NCBI GenBank assembly: GCA_964441945.1
Contig: CAYTWB010000006.1
Location: 39,989 to 103,988, forward strand
DNA: 64,000 bases
Reading direction: 5' to 3'
From: JADGQM01 sp964441945
GTDB taxonomy: Bacteria > Desulfobacterota > Syntrophobacteria > Syntrophobacterales > Syntrophobacteraceae
Shown here: piece after piece, positions 42,134 through 50,224 of the stretch
How the letters are laid out: every line of letters starts with the position of its first letter
Numbering within the stretch: position 1 is the stretch's first letter
The notes under the pieces: model-generated
The model's database searches: none
Told to the model about the DNA's origin: nothing
The model's input: the letters and a program-made list of their open reading frames with translations, nothing else
Translations under genes and position numbers: made by a program

Positions 42134-42231
42134 CGTCATGCCGGTGAAGCTTGTCCCGGCATGTTTCAAGCCGGGAACCGGCATCCAGGAATTACCCGGC
42201 TTTCTGGATACCGGCCTTCGCCGGTATGACG
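42134..42231. repeat. Dispersed repeat of the CGTCATNCCGG type
   Basis: The element starts CGTCATGCCGG, carries several CCGG-rich inner stems and ends CCGGTATGACG, the layout of a miniature inverted-repeat element. A second copy is at 49321-49395. Confidence 0.65.
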
Positions 42232-42291
42232 TACGCGGGTGTCTATCAGACGGATTCCGAGTGCAAGTCCCTGGTCAGTTCAACCGGACTT

Positions 42292-42319
42292 GTAGGGGCG
42301 ACCGGCCGGTCGCCCCTAC
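42292..42319. repeat. Perfect 28-bp palindrome (REP-like)
   Basis: GTAGGGGCGACCGG is followed immediately by its exact complement. A diverged relative lies at 49522-49552. The gap 41996-42352 holds only this and the element before it. Confidence 0.7.
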
Positions 42320-42352
42320 CGTTGACTGGTTAAGGATTTCCGCCGTGCTGTA

Positions 42353-42730
42353 CTATCGGGCTGAGCCCGCTTCAAAGGCCTCCAGCAGGTCTTCCAGCCG
42401 GTTTAAAAGTCCATCGACGGCCAGGGTAAGCTTTAGGAGCTCTTCTTGTGGCGGTGCCGCACCCGGGTCCGCCGGAAACCTCTGGATGATAAGCTCTTCC
42501 AGTTCCACGAGCATAGGCTCCAGGGTCTCGATGCACCGGCGCGGGAAGCGGCGTTCGATGGTTTCCCTACATCTCTTATACGCAGCCTCCGCAGCCAGGC
42601 AGAGGGGCCTTCGACTGCTCCCGGCGCTCTCCACTCTTGCCGAGACCGCTTCCTGATCCGTTGCTGCCCCTTCTTTCCATGTGTGTCGCAGCTTCTCAAC
42701 GGAAAAGACTTCGTCCAGTCGGTTCTTCAT
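42353..42730 (-). CDS. Small T6SS-locus protein of unknown function
   Basis: A 125-residue helical, acidic protein (PMLVELEELIIQRFPADPG, LKLTLAVDGLLNRLEDLLEAFEAG). It starts 7 bp after tssL, so it is in the same transcript. No family recognised; a structural or chaperone role in the apparatus is possible. Confidence 0.6.
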   Translation of the reverse strand: MKNRLDEVFSVEKLRHTWKEGAATDQEAVSARVESAGSSRRPLCLAAEAAYKRCRETIERRFPRRCIETLEPMLVELEELIIQRFPADPGAAPPQEELLKLTLAVDGLLNRLEDLLEAFEAGSAR

Positions 42731-42737
42731 GCTCTCT

Positions 42738-43442
42738 CTATTCCGTGAGAGGGTTCCAGATCCAGGCCGCCAGCATCAGGACCCAATAGAAGGCAAACAG
42801 CGCGACGGCCGTCGCGATGTAGTAGATGGCCGGGGATCGCGGTTTTTCCACCACCATGGGTTCAGTCACGTCGCTGTGGACGAACTTCGGTTCCTCGATG
42901 GGAATCCTTTGTTTGAGTCTTTGCATACAATCGTGGATTTTTGCGGGGTTCCGGTCGTATTTTCCCATGAACCCGTCGTTGAGGCAGAAATAGTAGACTT
43001 CCAGGACGAAAGGAAGTGTTTGAGGCTTCATGAGAATGTCCTCGATGGTGTCGTAAAAGACTTCACCCGCATCATCCACTTGAAAGAGCTCTCTCTGCAA
43101 GGTGGGCCAGCTCAGCTTGTCGCCTTTGAGGAACCGGGTTTGAACGAGCTCATCGAAATGGGCAACCAGGGCAAAAAGAACCAGGTAGGTGTCCCGTTCA
43201 TTCAAGCGCCCGGCGAGCTTCTCCCGGACCACATCAAGCTCCCTGCGCAGCTCGGAGCGTGCATGGAGAAGCTCATCAAGGGGCAGCGGGAAAGGAGCGG
43301 CGGGAGGAACGGCCTCCTCGATCTCCGGTTCTTCCGAAGCCCAGGATGGTGCCTCCGGTCTGGAGAGCGATCTATCGTGGCCAAAAAGCTCATCCACTTT
43401 CCGAAAGACGTCATGAACGGCACCCCACAAATCGTTTTTCAT
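42738..43442 (-). CDS. tssL: TssL (DotU family), T6SS inner-membrane subunit
   Basis: A 234-residue protein: cytoplasmic helical domain with the DotU pattern (YLVLFALVAHFDELVQTRFL, WPTLQRELFQ, LPFVLEVYYFCLNDGFMGKY) and one C-terminal membrane helix (IATAVALFAFYWVLMLAAW). It has no peptidoglycan-binding extension. It overlaps tssF by ATGA. TssL joins TssM in the membrane complex. Confidence 0.85.
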   Translation of the reverse strand: MKNDLWGAVHDVFRKVDELFGHDRSLSRPEAPSWASEEPEIEEAVPPAAPFPLPLDELLHARSELRRELDVVREKLAGRLNERDTYLVLFALVAHFDELVQTRFLKGDKLSWPTLQRELFQVDDAGEVFYDTIEDILMKPQTLPFVLEVYYFCLNDGFMGKYDRNPAKIHDCMQRLKQRIPIEEPKFVHSDVTEPMVVEKPRSPAIYYIATAVALFAFYWVLMLAAWIWNPLTE

Positions 43443-45091
43443 ATGGTTTCTCTTGCTTCCATCTGTTCTTCGACGGTCTTGATTCGAACTTCAACGGTTG
43501 CATCTGAAATCCAGAGGTCCAGGACCCGTTCCACGTGGCTTGCAAAAGTCTCCACCAGGGGGCGCAGGACCGGGTCGAATTCCTTGAAAATGATGTGATA
43601 GACTTGTCTTATGAGCCCTGAGCGACCCAATTTCTGCTGTGGGACGTTCTCCACGCTGCCCCCTGCCACCATCTGCAGAATATTCTGGAACTCCCCGACT
43701 CGAACCGTACCCAGGGCCCGCAGGAGGCTGCCGATGTCCTCCACATTGAGGACCGACTTGTTGGCCAGGGTGAATACGTGAGTGAAGGCGTCCCTTTGTT
43801 TCAACAATGGATTGGCGGCATGTGCCCTTACGGGCCCGAGCCAGTCCCACCTTACCCCCACGAGTGTTCTGTCATACGGTTGTACCTGTTGCCTTTGGAT
43901 AATGGCATCGGAATACCACGGCTGGAGCCAGAGGGCATCCACCACAACCGTTCTGGGGGAAACGAAAGCCTCGGGAAAGTGCGGGAGCAGCCATATGCTG
44001 CGTGCCAGGCCCTCTTGAACGACATTCTGGTCGATCTCATATGAGCCGCTGCCCCCCGAAATGACACCGGCTTTGAGTGGAACCATGTGTTTCCGGTCCT
44101 TCACCTCGTACACCCCGATCACCGAGTGGAGCTCAAAGCGATGCTCCAGCTGCGGATGACGAATCGGATACCGCTCTTGCGTCCCGTCGCAGAGGATAGG
44201 TTCTCCGAAGGAGCGCTTCATGTTCACCACCGGAACGGCAAAGAGCTGAAAGATGTCTTCGTTCAGGGTCAGGCTCCTGGGCCATTGAGGGGCCAGGTCG
44301 AGACACAGCGTGAAACGTTGCCAGTTTCGAGGGGGCGATGGGAGGTCGAAGTTGACATAAAGCTCCTGCTGGGGAAAGTGAAAGAACCACCTTTCTGCCA
44401 GCAGCGGATGGATGGACTCCTCATGTTCCGCCGGAATCGAGGGCGGGAGGCCAAAGGATGTCCTGCAGGGAGTCCCACGGCTCAACTCGGTTGCCTCTTC
44501 ATTGAAAACCACCGAAGCGGCCTTCAAATGGCTTCGGAGGCAATGAAGCACTTTCAGCGATGCCAGATAATCATTCAGGTGGTTGATATGGAAAGAGAGC
44601 CTTCGAATCTCTTCGTTGCGCGGAAAGGATGCGTCCAGACGCAGCAGGATACGGAATCCCTTATCCGGCAGAAGCAATGTCTTCACATTGGTGAGCCTGA
44701 TGGGCAGGATTTGCAGGTCGCACAAGGTTCGGAAGATGGCCGTCCCTTCACCCGTGATTGAAGCGGCCATTTCGGATCCCCTGGGAAAGCAGACCGGTTC
44801 GGTGAACTGGCCTGTCGGCTTTGCCTGCAGAATCCCCATGGCGGGTGCAGGGGAAAGGAGAAAAGGAAAGAACTGCTGGAAGACACGGCGCTGAACGGCA
44901 AGAACGTTGGACAAGGCAGCCAGCCTGGTTCGAGCGGAAAAAAAGGCCATGGCTTCTATGAGCCGCTTCACGTCGGGATCATCCCTCTCCAGAGGGACCT
45001 CGGGATATTCCGAGACATGGGTGATCCGGAAGCTTTCCAGCGCATTCATCTCTTCGAGAAACTCTTTATAGAGCTCTTGATCAGGCCTCAT
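43439..45091 (-). CDS. tssF: TssF, T6SS baseplate subunit
   Basis: A 550-residue protein opening LYKEFLEEMNALESFRITHVSEYPEVP, followed by DDPDVKRLIEAMAFFSARTR and the family's long C-terminal region (LFAVPVVNMKRSF, DRTLVGVRWDW). Length is normal for TssF. It is translated with tssL through an ATGA overlap. Confidence 0.88.
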   Translation of the reverse strand: MRPDQELYKEFLEEMNALESFRITHVSEYPEVPLERDDPDVKRLIEAMAFFSARTRLAALSNVLAVQRRVFQQFFPFLLSPAPAMGILQAKPTGQFTEPVCFPRGSEMAASITGEGTAIFRTLCDLQILPIRLTNVKTLLLPDKGFRILLRLDASFPRNEEIRRLSFHINHLNDYLASLKVLHCLRSHLKAASVVFNEEATELSRGTPCRTSFGLPPSIPAEHEESIHPLLAERWFFHFPQQELYVNFDLPSPPRNWQRFTLCLDLAPQWPRSLTLNEDIFQLFAVPVVNMKRSFGEPILCDGTQERYPIRHPQLEHRFELHSVIGVYEVKDRKHMVPLKAGVISGGSGSYEIDQNVVQEGLARSIWLLPHFPEAFVSPRTVVVDALWLQPWYSDAIIQRQQVQPYDRTLVGVRWDWLGPVRAHAANPLLKQRDAFTHVFTLANKSVLNVEDIGSLLRALGTVRVGEFQNILQMVAGGSVENVPQQKLGRSGLIRQVYHIIFKEFDPVLRPLVETFASHVERVLDLWISDATVEVRIKTVEEQMEARETI

Positions 45092-45113
45092 CGTGATTCC
45101 GCCATCTTCAGTC

Positions 45114-45704
45114 TCATCCCAGTTTGACGAGGCTGCCCTGAATGTTGGTGATGCTCCCCTTTACCGTTGTCAGTTGCCCTTCGATGTTCATGGTCCCGGA
45201 AGCGGAGACTTTGGTCATGCCACCGGACATCTCGGCCTGCGTCGAACCGGAAAGGGAGAGCTGTGCACCGGACATCTCGGCCTTCTGAGTCCCGCTGAGC
45301 GTGAGGGTCATGCCCGAGACTTTCGCTGCGTTGTCCGCCGAAGCGGTCAGGCTCTGACCCTTCACGGTAGCCTGGGATGTGGCCTGCGCCGTCAGGTTTG
45401 CACTCGAATTGAGAGTCATATCCTGGGTGCTTTGAATGGTCATCTTCTGGTCACTCTGATGCTGGGTGTCCTTAGTGGACGTGCAGGTGATGGTCTCGGC
45501 CTGCAGGGAAAAGGCCTTGCAGTTGATGGAGATGCTGTCCTGCAGCTGAGTGATGGTGCTTGTGTTCTGTTGGCCCTGGCACTTGATGGTAATCGATGTC
45601 CCGTTCATCACCACCGTCTGGGTGATGTTGCCTTCCTTATTCGTGACGGTGAGGGTGATCCCTTTCTGTTTGTCGAGTTCGATGCTGCAGTCCAGGGTTG
45701 CCAT
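45114..45704 (-). CDS. Stalk-like repeat protein next to vgrG
   Basis: A 196-residue protein made almost wholly of short beta repeats rich in Ser, Thr, Gln and Asn (ITITKCQG-type strands, TASADNAAKVSGMTLTLSGT, AEMSGAQLSLSGSTQAEMSG). This is the composition of the gp5-C triple-helix stalk that normally forms the end of VgrG. Here it is a separate gene 34 bp after vgrG, suggesting a split spike. Confidence 0.65.
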   Translation of the reverse strand: MATLDCSIELDKQKGITLTVTNKEGNITQTVVMNGTSITIKCQGQQNTSTITQLQDSISINCKAFSLQAETITCTSTKDTQHQSDQKMTIQSTQDMTLNSSANLTAQATSQATVKGQSLTASADNAAKVSGMTLTLSGTQKAEMSGAQLSLSGSTQAEMSGGMTKVSASGTMNIEGQLTTVKGSITNIQGSLVKLG

Positions 45705-45738
45705 GATTCAATCCGTTGCCTTTCCCATCGATCAGGGG

Positions 45739-47361
45739 CTAGGAATCTTCCTGTGTGGTTTTGAGGAGCAGATTCCCCTCGGAAAGCTTGATGCTCTGCA
45801 CATCTTTGTCGGATAGGCGCTTAACGTGCAAAACCGGCTTGGAATCCTCGTAAGTGTGGCTCATAGTGGTCTGACTCGTCGAAGTCTGGCCCATAAGCAG
45901 CCTGTTTCCCTGGGAATCCATGGGGACCCTGGCTCCGGCCCGCCAATCCAGAAATCGGTCTATGGATGCCGAATGCAGCATCAGGCGCACCAGGACCCGT
46001 TCATTCTTATAGGCGGGGAAATAGAAGTGGCCAGAGAAAAATACCGGGTCGAAAGATGCCGGGACCTGCTGATTATTCCACAGAGGGACCTTGATTTTGT
46101 ATTGATCCTGCTGAGTGTTTGTGTCCTGGTAAATCTGAAAAGTCTCGGCGCTGGTGTCGCCCTGTTCACTCACGATTTTGCCCTCGACAAAGATCGGGAA
46201 GGAAGGAGCCGTGAAGGAGGGAAGACTGACCCACTTTTCGTCCTGGGTTTCAAGCTGGGCTTCGATGTTCAGGTTGAAGCTCGAGAACGACAGGTTGTGA
46301 TCGGCGGTGAGTTCAGGGTTCACCGGTTTGCCGTTCAGGAAGATGTCGCGCACTCGATAGGTCGTGCCGTGAGGAAAGATGTTGTCGCTCCAGACGCCTC
46401 CTTGCAGCTGCACCAGAGAACCCGGCTGGAAGGTGATGGTGGGAAAACGTCTAAAAACAAGGCGCACCTCGTGATTTCTGACCTTAAGCCTTTGTGTCTC
46501 CAGGGTTTTGCGATTTTGAAAATCCTGGGCTACCGGGTAGCACCCCATGTAGTCTCTGCTGATCCCCGTGGCCGCCTGGTCCTGAGTGATATTCTGTGTC
46601 TGGGGATTTTCGGAATAGGAATTCAAGAGGTTCGCATTGTAGCGGATCGTTTCGGGAAAGTGGACCTGGCACTCCTCGACATCCAGTCCGTCGACCTTGA
46701 CGGCCTGACCCTCGCTGCTCTTGCTCTGAGACAGCGTATAGGAGTTGTTTGTGGTGTTGTAGGTCCAGACCCCGTTTTGGGCGAAAACATACCACATGAT
46801 GAAGTCGTAGAAGCTGCCGTTACCGGTCTCGATCCCGAGAGGCAGGGTGTTGATCGGGTTCGCGGTTTCAAGGGCACTCCAGTTGTAGGTGATTTTGATC
46901 TGGTCTCCCTTTTGAGCATCGATGACATCCTTCATGCTCTTGTTCACGAGCAGATCGAACGGATGGTGCTGCCGCCAGAGCACCCAGGCGGGGTCGCCGA
47001 ACTGGACCTGGTAATGGCGATAGAGAATGGGATTGCCCGTCAAGGTGGCGTGCTGGACCGTACGTTCCAGAAGGATTGCCTTATCGGTCACCGGTCCGGT
47101 GAGGCTCAAGGGCTGCAATGAGGCCCCCTGAGGGGGAAAATGAGGGGTGAGCTGGAGATTGGCCTGGATCAGATCGGTCTTGGTAAAACTGCCGAAGAGT
47201 GTGTCCTTTTCCTGTTCGGAAGAGACGATGAAGCTGACGCGGCATGTAAAGCCATACGAGTGGACCCTGGCATGAAATCCCTTGATATTCCCGCCGGGAA
47301 CATTGAAGGAAGTTCCGGAGATGGTGAGCTTGAGGCTGGCATCGAGTGAATCGGCAAACAT
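45739..47361 (-). CDS. vgrG: VgrG/TssI-like T6SS spike protein
   Basis: A 540-residue protein related to the gp27/gp5-OB part of VgrG: a gp27-like first half, an OB-like segment near 395-470 (FVEGKIVSEQGDTSAETFQIY, YKIKVPLWNNQQVPASFDP) and a short end without long stalk repeats. The stalk-like protein follows as a separate gene. It lies between tssE and the stalk gene in the baseplate operon. Confidence 0.75.
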   Translation of the reverse strand: MFADSLDASLKLTISGTSFNVPGGNIKGFHARVHSYGFTCRVSFIVSSEQEKDTLFGSFTKTDLIQANLQLTPHFPPQGASLQPLSLTGPVTDKAILLERTVQHATLTGNPILYRHYQVQFGDPAWVLWRQHHPFDLLVNKSMKDVIDAQKGDQIKITYNWSALETANPINTLPLGIETGNGSFYDFIMWYVFAQNGVWTYNTTNNSYTLSQSKSSEGQAVKVDGLDVEECQVHFPETIRYNANLLNSYSENPQTQNITQDQAATGISRDYMGCYPVAQDFQNRKTLETQRLKVRNHEVRLVFRRFPTITFQPGSLVQLQGGVWSDNIFPHGTTYRVRDIFLNGKPVNPELTADHNLSFSSFNLNIEAQLETQDEKWVSLPSFTAPSFPIFVEGKIVSEQGDTSAETFQIYQDTNTQQDQYKIKVPLWNNQQVPASFDPVFFSGHFYFPAYKNERVLVRLMLHSASIDRFLDWRAGARVPMDSQGNRLLMGQTSTSQTTMSHTYEDSKPVLHVKRLSDKDVQSIKLSEGNLLLKTTQEDS

Positions 47362-47375
47362 GGGTCAAACGCCTT

Positions 47376-47777
47376 TCATGAAGTCGCCTGGCTGGAAGGA
47401 TCGTAATCCGAGCGAAGATTGACACTGCTGTAAACACTGTCGAAAACCATGTGGATCGACTGTGACGTGTTGCGCAGTCTGCACTCGATCTGAAAAGACA
47501 ATCGCAAAGGATTGTCGTCGTCGACCCTGGTGATCTGGATCAACTCGACCCGGGGCTCGAACTTCCTGATGTTGTCCTCCACCTCTTTCATCACCGCCAA
47601 AGCAATGTGGTCACGGGAAATGAACTCATTCATGTCTCGGATGCCGAAATCGCTGAGAAAGGAGCCATATCCTTTCCTGGTGTTCAGAATGTTGTTCAGG
47701 TTGGAGATGATCCCGGTCAGGTCCACTTCCTGAGCCCGCAATTCGGGTCTCCGAGAGAACTTCTTCAGAAGGGCCAT
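47376..47777 (-). CDS. tssE: TssE (gp25-like), T6SS baseplate subunit
   Basis: A 133-residue gp25-family protein: IISNLNNILNTRKGYGSFLSDFGIRDMNEF, VMKEVEDNIRKFEPRVELIQI, NPLRLSFQIECRL. The conserved core Glu region is kept. ATG 47777 follows GAGG; an ATG two codons up is nearly as good. Confidence 0.87.
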   Translation of the reverse strand: MALLKKFSRRPELRAQEVDLTGIISNLNNILNTRKGYGSFLSDFGIRDMNEFISRDHIALAVMKEVEDNIRKFEPRVELIQITRVDDDNPLRLSFQIECRLRNTSQSIHMVFDSVYSSVNLRSDYDPSSQATS

Positions 47778-47847
47778 GGTCATCCTCGCTGCTCGTTGAA
47801 ACGTCGAACGCCACCCTCAATCTTGAACGCAGGTCCCGGCCACACGG

Positions 47848-49110
47848 TCAATCCATGCGCCAGTAAAGGTAAAATCTCAAATCCTGGAGCCTGGGAGAAT
47901 CATAGAAGCTCAGGGATAGGTCCCGCAAAGCCTGGTCCCATTCGTCTCCCTCGAGAAGGAGGTAAAAGTCCACTTCGGGGCCGAACCGGTGCTGGAATGG
48001 AGGCCGATCGATTCGCTTCATGAGGATTCCCTGAAGGGCCAGCTTGTGAACAATGGGCAAGCGGGGGAGGCTGGCCATCTTGAAGCCTTCCAACATAGCT
48101 TTCACGTTCACATGAGGCTTCTGAATGAGGAAATAGACTTCCTTGGCCTCACGCAGCTCGGAGGGCAGCGTCACCAGAGTGACCCCCTCTTTGGTTTCAA
48201 AGGGGATGTAGGGCAGTTTCCGGTGGACCGTTTGGAGCTGCTGGCTGAGCGGCTGAAGAATTCTCTGAAAGCATTCCCCGAGCCGGTCATGATCGTATGC
48301 GTCTCCAACGAATTCGGGCATGGCGTCCTGATAGAAGCAGACTTCGGTATAGAATCGCTTCAGTTCTTCATAGACGTAATAGGGGTGTATATGGACCTGC
48401 CTCAGCAGGTTTGCGGTAAAGCGCTTCATGTGGAGCGTCTGTTTCAGGCATTCCTTTGCACTGAACATGCTGTCCCCGCTCAGGTAGCTGACGGCGATCT
48501 CCTGGGCAAGCTTGTTCTGAAAAGGATCGAGCATCTGGTGCAGCTCCTCGAGTTCCAGGTGAAGAAACGGCGAAGACCCCACCTGAAGGAGCGGTGGGAT
48601 GTAGTCTGCCGACATCCTCCAGGTGCCGTCCGGACCCTTGCTGAACTCGGCGATCTTGATGGTCTCGACGGCTTCCCGGTGAGTCTGTTCGGAAGAAAGA
48701 ACAAGCTGCCGGGTGATCCGTTTGACCAGGCCGTTGGCTCCTTCCGAGGTGCTGACGACGGTTTGACCTCGGTCCTCGGCGCAAGCTTGGCTGCTCTCGA
48801 TCAAATGGCAGTAAACGGGCACGTGCACCCTGCCGGGAGCATTCAGATTATACGGGGCGACAACGGCGTTTCCCCGTATGCTCAGCAAAAGACCCGACCG
48901 CATGATCAGGATCACGCTCTGGACGGCGAAGACCCCCTGAAGCAACAGGGTTTCATTCCACTGCAGTCTCGCAATGCCATAGTCAGGCAACCCGATGACC
49001 CGGAAGCGCAGGATGGCCTCGGCAAGCAGCGACTCTTCCTGAGCGATCAAATGCTCCGGCAGGAGTGTCTGCCCCATTTCCCATTGAACTCGACTCAGTT
49101 TATCAATCAT
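47848..49110 (-). CDS. tssK: TssK, T6SS baseplate-to-membrane adaptor
   Basis: A 420-residue protein starting KLSRVQWEMGQTLLPEHLIAQEESL, the recognisable TssK beginning (the equivalent of V-W-x-E-G-x-F-L-x-P-Q-H-F), with the remaining domains in usual length. It links the baseplate to the TssL/TssM complex. It is separated from tssE by 70 bp. Confidence 0.83.
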   Translation of the reverse strand: MIDKLSRVQWEMGQTLLPEHLIAQEESLLAEAILRFRVIGLPDYGIARLQWNETLLLQGVFAVQSVILIMRSGLLLSIRGNAVVAPYNLNAPGRVHVPVYCHLIESSQACAEDRGQTVVSTSEGANGLVKRITRQLVLSSEQTHREAVETIKIAEFSKGPDGTWRMSADYIPPLLQVGSSPFLHLELEELHQMLDPFQNKLAQEIAVSYLSGDSMFSAKECLKQTLHMKRFTANLLRQVHIHPYYVYEELKRFYTEVCFYQDAMPEFVGDAYDHDRLGECFQRILQPLSQQLQTVHRKLPYIPFETKEGVTLVTLPSELREAKEVYFLIQKPHVNVKAMLEGFKMASLPRLPIVHKLALQGILMKRIDRPPFQHRFGPEVDFYLLLEGDEWDQALRDLSLSFYDSPRLQDLRFYLYWRMD

Positions 49111-49129
49111 TCCTTGTAGTCCATTTGCT

Positions 49130-49306
49130 TTACCGCTTCTCAGCTTCTTCTTGCGTGAATGGTCCTTGGACCTTGGCTACCTCGATGTCCCTTCGAATCT
49201 TATCAATCACGTACAGGTGGTACGGAATATCTTCTATGGTACAGTCATCCGGCAACTTGCCAAGTACAGCTTCACGCAAATGAGTGTCCGAATTCCCATT
49301 CGTCAT
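49130..49306 (-). CDS. Truncated antitoxin-like protein (58 residues)
   Basis: Reads MTNGNSDTHLREAVLGKLPD to IRRDIEVAKVQGPFTQEEAEKR. This looks like a small antitoxin whose usual end (after EEA-KR) is missing. The start overlaps the edge of a CGTCAT-type dispersed repeat, and no toxin is near. It may be a decaying remnant; I give it as a gene with low confidence. Confidence 0.35.
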   Translation of the reverse strand: MTNGNSDTHLREAVLGKLPDDCTIEDIPYHLYVIDKIRRDIEVAKVQGPFTQEEAEKR

Positions 49307-49320
49307 ACGAAAATCCCGTT

Positions 49321-49395
49321 CGTCATACCGGCCGGTTTGAGGCCGGTATCCAGGAAGCTTTTCTGGATTCCGGCCAGAAGCATGCCGGAATGACG
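49321..49395. repeat. Dispersed repeat of the CGTCATNCCGG type, second copy
   Basis: Begins CGTCATACCGG and ends CCGGAATGACG, the same type as 42134-42231. Further right, GGGCGGGC/GCCCGCCC (49475-49496) and GTAGGGGCGGGG (from 49522) form REP-like hairpins. The gap 49307-49580 holds nothing else. Confidence 0.65.
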
Positions 49396-49580
49396 TTTGG
49401 GAGACCTCCCGGTTTTGTAACCATTTGGTACCACACGGAATATCCTCGAGTATCATATCAACTCGTGACTCATCGGGCGGGCATGAAGCCCGCCCCTTGT
49501 AGGCGCTGAATCCGCTTGGCGCGTAGGGGCGGGGTTTGCTGCCCCCGCCCGCATGGACAATGGTTGGTTTTGGGCAGTTC

Positions 49581-50156
49581 CTAGCCGACGGCAACGCCCC
49601 ACTTCTTTGCGAACTTGGCCGTATTGGAGACGGCCATCATGATATCCTGGCTTTGCGGCTGCGGCATGACCCCCAGGAAGAAGCTGTAGTTCTTCGGATT
49701 GACGATCTCCATGGACTGCTCCATGCTGATGTTCATCTCGAGGTCTCCCCCGCTCTTCATGATGAGGCCCTTCACCGCAGCATTGTTGGTGTGGAACGCC
49801 TTGAAATAGAGCTTGGCGTCCGGGTCGTAGTCATAGATGTTGAAATTGAGCTCCACTTCGGTGTTGGCCATGCTTTGATGTTGGAGGGTCGCCAGGGTAT
49901 TCTTGTTGGTGGTGCTGACCTGGCAGCTGAACTGGATCGGGTCCGCATAGCCGCCGTTCCAGAATATGGAGGACGCGACCCCCACCACCTTGACATAGGT
50001 GGCCATGTTGGCGGATGTCGGGTCGGTGACGCTCAGGTCTGCAGACAACTGGCTGGTTCCGATCTTGAGCGCTACGATGTGACCCACGATGTCCTGGGAG
50101 TCCTTCTGAAAGTTGAACCCTTGAACAACGCTGCAACTATAGGAATTGGCAGCCAT
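49581..50156 (-). CDS. hcp: Hcp (TssD), T6SS tube protein
   Basis: A 191-residue Hcp-like protein: beta-rich, with HIVALKIGTSQLSADLSVTDP, IDF-type segments and GDLEMNISMEQSMEIVNPKNYSFFLG. It is longer than the usual 160-170 residues. AAAGGAGG precedes the ATG, and tssC/tssB are just upstream, so tube and sheath are encoded together. Hcp hexamers stack to form the expelled tube. Confidence 0.78.
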   Translation of the reverse strand: MAANSYSCSVVQGFNFQKDSQDIVGHIVALKIGTSQLSADLSVTDPTSANMATYVKVVGVASSIFWNGGYADPIQFSCQVSTTNKNTLATLQHQSMANTEVELNFNIYDYDPDAKLYFKAFHTNNAAVKGLIMKSGGDLEMNISMEQSMEIVNPKNYSFFLGVMPQPQSQDIMMAVSNTAKFAKKWGVAVG

Positions 50157-50224
50157 CGAAAACCTCCTTTTCTTTCTTGGTGTGAATGAAAACAGCCGCC
50201 CTCAGAGTGTGGAACACCCTCACT

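Noticed and set aside
45826..47121. Long plus-strand frames opposite the T6SS genes (for example 431 codons opposite vgrG, 376 opposite tssK, 442 opposite the ANL gene)
   Set aside because: They mirror high-G+C genes on the other strand whose products are recognisable; none has a supported start.
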